Assembly (NCBI GenBank): GCA_009698975.1
Contig: WLPB01000017.1
Coordinates: 1-11,011, forward strand
DNA length: 11,011 nt
Direction of reading: 5' to 3'
Origin: Actinomycetota bacterium
Lineage (GTDB): Bacteria > Actinomycetota > Actinomycetes > Nanopelagicales > Nanopelagicaceae
Positions within the stretch are counted from its first letter, which is position 1; each line of letters begins with the position of its first letter. Both the position numbers and the translations under genes were made by a program. A model generated the notes under the pieces. The model ran no database searches. It had not been told where the DNA came from and saw only the letters and a program-made list of their open reading frames with translations. Below, one piece after another: positions 6,092 through 11,011 of the stretch.

Positions 6092-7918
6092 CTAGAAGGC
6101 GGATTCAGCAATATCCATAATCGCGCTATCTGTTGCTTCTACAATCTTTCGATCTGCAGTGATATGTGGAAGAACGTTATGAACAAAGAAGTGAGCTGCA
6201 GCAATTTTGCCGGTATAGAAATCTACATCTTTGCCGGTTGCAGTCGGTAGCTTCTCAGTAGCAATATCAGCTTGTCGTAGCAACAACCAAGAGGTAATGA
6301 TGTCACCGACAGCCATGAGCGCACGCGATGTATTGAGGCCCACCTTGTAGATTTCATCTGACTTCTCTTGTGATGCCATTGCATGGCCAACAAGAACGCC
6401 GATAATTCCGTTGAGATCACCCACCGCTTTAAGCAAGACTTGCTTCTCTGCAACATTTGCGCCGCCAGCCTCAGCAAAAGCAGCAATCTCTTTAGCAAGT
6501 GAACCGAGAGCCTTGCCTCCATCTTTAACAACTTTGCGGAAGAAGAAGTCGAGCCCTTGAATCGCAGTTGTGCCTTCGTACAAAGTATCAATCTTTGCAT
6601 CACGAACATATTGCTCGAGTGGCCAATCGCGGGTGAAGCCGGCGCCGCCAAATGTTTGTAGTGATTCGGTGCCAAGAAGTGTCCACGATTTTTCAGAGCC
6701 GTAACCCTTCACAACAGGAAGCAATAAATCATTGAGTGCAATCATCTGTGCGGCACGTTCTTTATCGCCAGAGATTTCAGCAAGTTCGATCTCATCTTGA
6801 ATAGAAGCGGTGTACAGCACTAGCGCGCGCATACCTTCTGAGTAAGACTTCTGGACCATCAAGGAACGTCGCACATCAGGATGCTTAATGATCGTTACGC
6901 GAGGAGATGCCTTGTCATTCATCACCTTCATGTCACCACCCTGCACGCGCTCCTTTGCATAGGAGAGAGCCTGCATATATCCGGCGGATAGCGTTGCAAT
7001 TGCTTTTGTTCCCACCATCATGCGGGCAAATTCGATGACCTTAAACATCTGTGCAATACCTTCATGCACCTCACCTAGCAAATAACCGACAGCAGGCTCT
7101 TTTTCACCTAAGTTAACTTCACAAGTCGCTGAAACATTGAGACCCATTTTGTCTTCAAGTTGCGTTACGTAAACGCCATTGCGCTTACCCATTTCGCCTG
7201 TTTCGATATCGAACATAAATTTAGGAATGAGGAAGAGTGAGAGACCCTTTGTTCCTGGTCCGCCACCTTCACGACGTGCAAGAACAAAGTGCACAACGTT
7301 GTCATAGAAGTCAGCATCGCCTGAAGTTATATAACGCTTTGTTCCAGTGATGTGCCATGTTCCATCAGCTTGTTGCACAGCCTTTGTGCGACCTGCACCA
7401 ACATCAGAACCTGCATCAGGTTCTGTAAGCTGCATTGTTGCACCCCAGTGCTTATCAACCATGTGCTTTGCAATCTTCTTCTGCTCATCTGTTCCAAGAA
7501 CATAGGCAACCTGCGCGAAAGCGTAACCAGATGCATATATGTGAATTGCAGGATTTGAACCCAAAACCATCTCAGCGATCGCCCAACGAACTGATGGTGG
7601 AATCTTCATTCCGCCGAGATCTACTGGTGCATCAACACGCCACCACTCGCCATCGATATATGCCTTATATGACTTCTTAAAACTTTCCGGCAAAGTTACA
7701 TTGCCAGTCTCTTTATTAAGAATTGCTCCAACGCGATCGCCTTCAACAAAAGATGCAGCTAAATCGTTTTCACATAAACGCTTCATCTCTTCAAGCATTC
7801 CCATTGCAGTGTCGCGATCAACTTCACCGTATGGATTAGTGCCCATAACTTTCTCGCGACCCAAAAGGTCGAAGAGGCAAAATTCAATATCGCGGAGATT
7901 GGCTGTGTAATGGCTCAT
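6092..7918 (-). CDS. Acyl-CoA dehydrogenase, long form (~600 aa, DmdC-like architecture)
   Basis: FAD enzyme that makes the alpha-beta double bond in an acyl-CoA, passing electrons to ETF. 608 aa, about 200 longer than classical acyl-CoA dehydrogenases. It has a short N-terminal extension (YTANLRDIEFCLFDLLG, 4-20), helical N-domain to about 155, a beta domain with QLTEPDAGSDVGAG (163-176) and ITGTKRYITSGDAD (190-203), a C-terminal helical domain with QTFGGAGFTRDWPLEQYVRD (421-440) and YEGTTAIQ (447-454, Glu448 the likely catalytic base), and a further helical extension to 608. This layout is shared with the dehydrogenases acting on methylmercaptopropionyl-CoA (DmdC) and with several fatty acyl enzymes, so the substrate is open. 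An AGGA about 11 bases before the ATG at 7918 supports the start. It is divergent from dcd, with 82 bases between. Confidence 0.93.
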   Translation of the reverse strand: MSHYTANLRDIEFCLFDLLGREKVMGTNPYGEVDRDTAMGMLEEMKRLCENDLAASFVEGDRVGAILNKETGNVTLPESFKKSYKAYIDGEWWRVDAPVDLGGMKIPPSVRWAIAEMVLGSNPAIHIYASGYAFAQVAYVLGTDEQKKIAKHMVDKHWGATMQLTEPDAGSDVGAGRTKAVQQADGTWHITGTKRYITSGDADFYDNVVHFVLARREGGGPGTKGLSLFLIPKFMFDIETGEMGKRNGVYVTQLEDKMGLNVSATCEVNLGEKEPAVGYLLGEVHEGIAQMFKVIEFARMMVGTKAIATLSAGYMQALSYAKERVQGGDMKVMNDKASPRVTIIKHPDVRRSLMVQKSYSEGMRALVLYTASIQDEIELAEISGDKERAAQMIALNDLLLPVVKGYGSEKSWTLLGTESLQTFGGAGFTRDWPLEQYVRDAKIDTLYEGTTAIQGLDFFFRKVVKDGGKALGSLAKEIAAFAEAGGANVAEKQVLLKAVGDLNGIIGVLVGHAMASQEKSDEIYKVGLNTSRALMAVGDIITSWLLLRQADIATEKLPTATGKDVDFYTGKIAAAHFFVHNVLPHITADRKIVEATDSAIMDIAESAF

Positions 7919-7931
7919 GGAGGTATGTTCC

Positions 7932-7962
7932 TACCCGCCAGTAACTTATGCAAGGGTGGCGG
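7932..7962. promoter_or_regulatory. Candidate operator dyads between the acyl-CoA dehydrogenase gene and dcd
   Basis: Two overlapping symmetries are visible in the short divergent spacer. TACCCGCCAGTA (7932-7943) is an imperfect 12-bp dyad with matching TAC/GTA ends. CCGCCA (7935-7940) and TGGCGG (7957-7962) are a perfect 6-bp inverted repeat with a 16-base spacer, followed by a T run (7971-7976). The first resembles the short palindromes bound by TetR-type regulators of acyl-CoA genes; that link is inference. The T run makes it look terminator-like on the plus strand, but no plus-strand gene ends here. Confidence 0.3.
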
Positions 7963-7989
7963 AGAAGTATTTTTTCTGCGCCTATGTAT

Positions 7990-7996
7990 AAGGTGG
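7990..7996 (+). promoter_or_regulatory. dcd ribosome binding site
   Basis: AAGGTGG lies four bases before GTG at 8001, supporting this non-ATG start. The upstream TATGTATAA (7984-7992) could include a -10 element, in which case the leader would be very short. Confidence 0.5.
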
Positions 7997-8000
7997 CGCC

Positions 8001-8579
8001 GTGCTACTAAGTGACCGCGATATCCGTGCCCAAATCAGCGAAAAGCGTGTGGGAGTCGAGCCTTTTGACGAGGCGATGATCCAGCCTTCATCTGTTGATG
8101 TCCGCCTTGATAAGTTCTTCCGCGTCTTCGAAAACCATAAGTACGAGGTAATCGATCCAGCACTTGAACAGCCTGAGCTGACCCGCGAAATCGTGGCCGA
8201 AAATGGCGAAGCCTTTATCTTGCACCCAGGCGAGTTCGTTCTCGCATCAACCTATGAAGTCATCACTTTGCCAGACGATATCGCCGGCCGCCTCGAAGGA
8301 AAGTCATCGCTCGGTCGCTTGGGGCTACTTACTCATTCGACCGCAGGCTTTATCGATCCAGGATTTTCAGGCCACATCACCCTTGAACTTTCAAATGTCG
8401 CAAACTTGCCGGTCAAGCTCTACCCAGGAATGAAGATCGGTCAGCTCTGCTTGATCAAGCTCTCATCCCCTGCAGAACATCCATACGGTTCAGCGCAGTA
8501 CCTCAACCGTTACCAAGGTCAACGCGGGCCAACCCCAAGTCGCTCCTTTATGAACTTTCACCAAAGTAAGATTAAGTAA
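8001..8579 (+). CDS. dcd: dCTP deaminase, probably bifunctional (dUMP-forming)
   Basis: Converts dCTP toward dUMP for dTMP synthesis. 192 aa, the normal length. GTG start gives [12 protein letters not shown], the usual actinobacterial N-terminus. Active-site segments: [20 protein letters not shown] (96-115), with Ser102 and Arg106 matching E. coli S111 and R115, and [12 protein letters not shown] (121-132), with Glu129 matching the catalytic E138. The [11 protein letters not shown] stretch near residue 172 caps the nucleotide site. From memory it is nearly identical along these segments to the Mycobacterium tuberculosis enzyme, which both deaminates dCTP and removes pyrophosphate, so bifunctionality is likely here. 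It acts as a homotrimer in the cytoplasm. lemA follows after 43 bases. Confidence 0.96.
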   Translation: MLLSDRDIRAQISEKRVGVEPFDEAMIQPSSVDVRLDKFFRVFENHKYEVIDPALEQPELTREIVAENGEAFILHPGEFVLASTYEVITLPDDIAGRLEGKSSLGRLGLLTHSTAGFIDPGFSGHITLELSNVANLPVKLYPGMKIGQLCLIKLSSPAEHPYGSAQYLNRYQGQRGPTPSRSFMNFHQSKIK

Positions 8580-8583
8580 GGCA

Positions 8584-8602
8584 GCTGGGAATACAACCCA
8601 GC
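8584..8602 (+). other. Hairpin in the dcd-lemA spacer
   Basis: GCTGGG (8584-8589) and CCCAGC (8597-8602) form a perfect 6-bp stem with a 7-base loop. It lies 4 bases after the dcd stop and just before the AAGGGG Shine-Dalgarno sequence (8606-8611) of lemA. There is no T tract, so read-through into lemA is expected. It may protect the dcd message or act as a weak attenuator or processing site. Confidence 0.4.
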
Positions 8603-8622
8603 GATAAGGGGTTGGAATTACT

Positions 8623-9174
8623 ATGGAAATAATCATCGCTCTTGCCGTCGTCGGACTTCTCGTACTCTTTTTTATCGCGCAATACAACCGCCTTATTCGC
8701 CTCAACATCACAGTCGATGAGGCATGGGCCCAGATTGAGGTTCAACTCAAGCGCCGCGCAGATCTAATCCCTAATCTTGTCGAAACAGTTAAGGGATATG
8801 CCAAGCACGAACAAGGAACACTCGATGCTGTTATTACTGCGCGCGCCGCAGCAACATCGGCCACATCGATTGGTGATGTAGCAAAGGCAGATGGCGCACT
8901 TACAAATGCGTTGCGCGGATTACTCGCTGTCGCCGAGGCTTATCCAGATCTTAAAGCATCAACAAACTTTCTCTCATTACAAGAAGAGCTCTCAACAACC
9001 GAGAACAAAGTTTCATTTGCCCGTCAGTTCTATAACGACACTGTGCGCTCGCTTAACCAAGCTGTTGCAACTATTCCAACAAGTTTCTTCGCCGGCTTTG
9101 CAAAGGTTAGCGCTCGCGCTTTCTATGAAGTAGAGAACGCTGCAGATCGCAACGTCCCAGACGTTAAGTTCTAA
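8623..9174 (+). CDS. lemA: LemA family membrane protein
   Basis: 183 aa, typical for LemA. One N-terminal membrane segment (residues 2-19) anchors a helical-bundle domain; family topology has a very short outside N-terminus and a cytoplasmic domain. Conserved marks include YNRLIRLNITVDEAWAQIEVQLKRRADLIPNLVETVKGYAKHE (21-63) and the segment YPDLKASTNFLSLQEELSTTENKVSFARQFYNDTVRSLN (107-145). The C-terminus ends in the usual ENAADRNVPDVKF-like tail. Its molecular function is not settled. The neighbour htpX, 21 bases downstream, suggests a joint role in membrane stress or membrane protein turnover; lemA-htpX pairing is common. AAGGGG eleven bases before the ATG is the ribosome binding site. Confidence 0.94.
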   Translation: MEIIIALAVVGLLVLFFIAQYNRLIRLNITVDEAWAQIEVQLKRRADLIPNLVETVKGYAKHEQGTLDAVITARAAATSATSIGDVAKADGALTNALRGLLAVAEAYPDLKASTNFLSLQEELSTTENKVSFARQFYNDTVRSLNQAVATIPTSFFAGFAKVSARAFYEVENAADRNVPDVKF

Positions 9175-9195
9175 TTCAAGCAACGGAGTTAATTT

Positions 9196-10116
9196 ATGGC
9201 GCCTAGCTCAAACTTTCGCGAGCAGCAATCGGCAAATAAAGGCAAGACCTATTTTCTCCTTGCCTCAATGGGTCTACTCACATGGCTTATTGCATATGCC
9301 GCACTGACGTACTTTGGCGCCGGAACAACAACTGCGATTGTCCCTATCGCAGTAGGTATCGCACTTGTTGGCGTCTGGGGCTCTTATTACGGTTCAGATA
9401 AGTTAGTAATCACAATGACAGGCGCAAAGTTAATTCAACGCGAAGATGCCCCCGAACTCTTTAATCTCATTGAAGAAGTTGTCATTGCATCGGGCCTTCC
9501 CATGCCTAAGGTTGCCATCGTTGAAGATACTGCGCCAAATGCATTTGCCACTGGACGCAATCCAGAACACGCCCTAATTGCATTCACTACCCGCATTCTT
9601 GAGGTTATGGACCGTGACGAATTGCAGGGCGTGATTGCACATGAGATGAGCCACGTTGCTAACCGCGACACCTTGGTTTCAGCAGTGGCTGCAACTACAG
9701 CGGGTGCAATTGCAATCTTGTCTGACTTCATGATGCGCATGATGTGGTTCGGTGGCGGACGAGACCGCCGCGACGGTAATTCAAATCCAGTGATGCTTAT
9801 AGTTTCACTGCTGGTCATGATTCTTGCGCCGATTGCTGCGGTGCTTCTTAAGTCAGCAATTTCTCGTAAGCGTGAATCACTCGCTGATGCCACCGCAGTT
9901 TCATTCACTCGAAACCCTGCAGGTCTTCGTAAAGCACTTGAAGTTCTAGCATCAGATACAACAGTTGTTCGTCAGAAGTCGAATGCAGTGGCACATATCT
10001 GGATCGAGTCTCCACTCGATAGCAAGGCTGTCTCGAAGATGTTTAGTACCCACCCACCCATTGAAGAGCGCATCGCCACACTGCGTGCGATGGAATCTCT
10101 CGGTCCTACTCAGTAA
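9196..10116 (+). CDS. htpX: Membrane zinc metalloprotease HtpX (M48 family)
   Basis: Integral-membrane endopeptidase that degrades damaged membrane proteins. 306 aa, slightly above the usual 280-300. Membrane segments near residues 19-40 and 45-64 precede the protease domain. The zinc site is HEMSH (149-153) with Glu150 catalytic; the third ligand is Glu227 in RESLAD (226-231). NAFATGRNPEHA (115-126) and STHPPIEERI (284-293) are further M48B marks. Two more hydrophobic stretches (about 161-184 and 199-220) flank a Gly/Arg/Asp-rich cytoplasmic or outside loop. GGAG seven bases before the ATG is a good ribosome binding site, and the 21-base gap to lemA indicates co-transcription. Confidence 0.95.
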   Translation: MAPSSNFREQQSANKGKTYFLLASMGLLTWLIAYAALTYFGAGTTTAIVPIAVGIALVGVWGSYYGSDKLVITMTGAKLIQREDAPELFNLIEEVVIASGLPMPKVAIVEDTAPNAFATGRNPEHALIAFTTRILEVMDRDELQGVIAHEMSHVANRDTLVSAVAATTAGAIAILSDFMMRMMWFGGGRDRRDGNSNPVMLIVSLLVMILAPIAAVLLKSAISRKRESLADATAVSFTRNPAGLRKALEVLASDTTVVRQKSNAVAHIWIESPLDSKAVSKMFSTHPPIEERIATLRAMESLGPTQ

Positions 10117-10151
10117 TACCTGACCAGTCACCGAGCGAAGGCTCTTCCGAA

Positions 10152-10157
10152 TACAAT
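10152..10157 (+). promoter_or_regulatory. Candidate -10 element for the zinc-ribbon gene
   Basis: TACAAT, one base from the TATAAT consensus, lies 22 bases before the ATG at 10180, within a CCGAA/TTCGG inverted repeat (10147-10151 and 10162-10166). No good -35 and no Shine-Dalgarno sequence are seen. Transcription from here would give a leader of about 15 bases. Confidence 0.3.
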
Positions 10158-10179
10158 TAGGTTCGGCAATAATTACCTT

Positions 10180-10509
10180 ATGACTCTTGAAAACTCATGC
10201 CGTAGATGTGGTGCATCGCAAGGGGTAGAGCTGACCACAAGAAACGAACGTTCTGGCTGCATAGTTTCATCGACCACATATTGTCGAGCATGTGATAACC
10301 AGATTGATGCAGAACAAGAAGCGCGTGAATATGCTGCCGCACATTTCTGCAGCAGTTGCAATTCAAAATATAAGAGACCGTATTATAAAAATAGAAAATA
10401 CTTAAGAGTTGGAAGCAATTTTAATTCCTACATAGTGTCGCTTTGTCCAAGATGCTTTGACTCTAAATCAGAAACCGCCATCGAATCCATCCATAAATCC
10501 ACCAGTTGA
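10180..10509 (+). CDS. Small double zinc-ribbon protein, unknown function
   Basis: 109 aa, not recognised. Four CxxC knuckles are visible: CRRC (7-10), CRAC (35-38), CSSC (57-60) and CPRC (89-92). These would make two four-cysteine zinc ribbons, each binding one Zn. Between knuckles two and three is an acidic helix (about 42-55), and a basic, Tyr-rich loop (KYKRPYYKNRKY, 63-74) could contact nucleic acid. No signal peptide or membrane segment, so probably cytoplasmic. Codons such as AGA and ATA and the AT-rich middle differ from the neighbouring htpX. Its last 42 bases overlap the convergent gene that also carries a zinc ribbon. Reality of the gene is supported by the ordered CxxC spacing; function is open. 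Confidence 0.6.
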   Translation: MTLENSCRRCGASQGVELTTRNERSGCIVSSTTYCRACDNQIDAEQEAREYAAAHFCSSCNSKYKRPYYKNRKYLRVGSNFNSYIVSLCPRCFDSKSETAIESIHKSTS

Positions 10510-11011
10510 ATCTGCGGCACCATCCTGATATAGGTTCTGTGCTTCAAGTTCATTTTGAATTTCACCTAATTGGTAGCGCATTGCTGTGGTTCCGAGAACA
10601 ACTCCTGCAGCTGTGGCGATCATGGGATTCTGGAAAGTTGAAGCAATAGCTCCGCCGCGGGTGAATTGATTATTCACATTTAGTGGTGTGCCCTTTGTTG
10701 CCTCGTGCCAATCTGGCTGAAGCTCGCGCCACTGTTGGTACTTGAGCTCCTCAATTTCCTTAGCAAGTCGTTCACGATATTGAGAAACCGTCACTTCGCC
10801 GAGGCTGTTATCTACCAACTCTCTCCTTCTCGCATCCGCATCAGGTACCGGAAGTTTTGAAGTTGAAGATGCCTCTATCGCAGTTGGCTGCCAAATATCT
10901 TGTGGAGCGATAGCAGGAGCACCCTCAGGAGTAGGTAGCCAGCTGTCGACTATTCCGCAGTGCGGGCAGTAAATTGCGGTCGATTGAACATCTGCAAAGC
11001 ATTTTCCGCAG
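10468..11011 (-). CDS. Zinc-ribbon protein with Gly/Phe-rich tail (5' end outside window)
   Basis: The minus-strand frame stays open from the TGA at 10468 to the right edge, giving 180 visible residues with the start missing. The TTG at 10816-10818 is internal, not a true start. Reading from the edge, the first part holds CGKC, then CPHCG after about eleven residues, a four-cysteine zinc ribbon (about 10954-11010). A Pro/Ala-rich linker follows, then a charged segment with SQYRERLAKEIEELKYQQW that could form a coiled coil. A small-residue stretch (MIATAAGVVLGTTAM) is weakly hydrophobic. The tail ends GGFMDGFDGGF. No named family is recognised; similar N-terminal ribbon plus Gly-rich tail proteins occur in bacteria, often near membranes. 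It overlaps the zinc-ribbon gene at 10180 tail to tail by 42 bases. Confidence 0.7.
   Translation of the reverse strand, partial: CGKCFADVQSTAIYCPHCGIVDSWLPTPEGAPAIAPQDIWQPTAIEASSTSKLPVPDADARRRELVDNSLGEVTVSQYRERLAKEIEELKYQQWRELQPDWHEATKGTPLNVNNQFTRGGAIASTFQNPMIATAAGVVLGTTAMRYQLGEIQNELEAQNLYQDGAADSTGGFMDGFDGGF

Noticed and set aside
6223..6675. A 150-codon open frame on the minus strand inside the acyl-CoA dehydrogenase gene
   Set aside because: Out-of-frame shadow of a clearly conserved gene; the composition is Leu/Ser/Arg-rich and resembles no protein family.
9435..9908. A 157-codon antisense open frame within htpX
   Set aside because: Antisense shadow of a conserved gene, Ser/Arg/Thr-rich with no domain or ribosome binding site.
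10133..10144. GAGC-GAAG-GCTC hairpin after htpX as a terminator
   Set aside because: Only a 4-bp stem followed by two T residues; too weak to call.

Overview
The window looks like a piece of an actinobacterial chromosome of moderate GC content, most likely a low-GC freshwater lineage of the Nanopelagicales (acI) type. That placement is inference. It rests on the replication/ribosome gene order ssb-rpsR-rplI-dnaB, on a dCTP deaminase that aligns almost residue for residue with the mycobacterial type as I remember it, on a long-form (about 600 aa) acyl-CoA dehydrogenase, and on a secreted protein with an N-terminal Cys/Trp module followed by a Pro-Thr-Ser linker. No rRNA, tRNA, CRISPR array or insertion sequence was seen.

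Layout. At 2-1305 (+) the end of ssb is followed by rpsR and rplI, closed by a strong hairpin terminator at 1325-1360. At 1394-3143 (-) two genes separate rplI from dnaB: a predicted secreted zinc metallopeptidase and a TspO/MBR membrane protein. At 3144-3389 an intergenic region carries a perfect 11-bp inverted repeat and then a dense, helically phased, single-orientation array of DnaA-box-like sequences, directly in front of dnaB (3390-4874, +). A small DUF1905 gene follows dnaB and overlaps, tail to tail, a DMT-family permease on the minus strand. Upstream of that permease on the same strand is a large acyl-CoA dehydrogenase (6092-7918), with which it may be co-transcribed. Divergent from it, dcd-lemA-htpX (8001-10116, +) reads as an operon. 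The right end has two convergent, tail-overlapping genes that both encode zinc-ribbon proteins; the minus-strand one runs off the window.

Function. The left half is replication and translation housekeeping (single-strand binding protein, replicative helicase, S18, L9). The right half combines nucleotide supply (Dcd), fatty or organic acyl-CoA oxidation, and membrane protein quality control (LemA/HtpX). The most notable signal is the DnaA-box array in front of dnaB, which suggests control of helicase expression by DnaA or a DnaA-titrating or origin-like locus. The accessory-looking pieces are the rplI-dnaB insertion and the zinc-ribbon pair.
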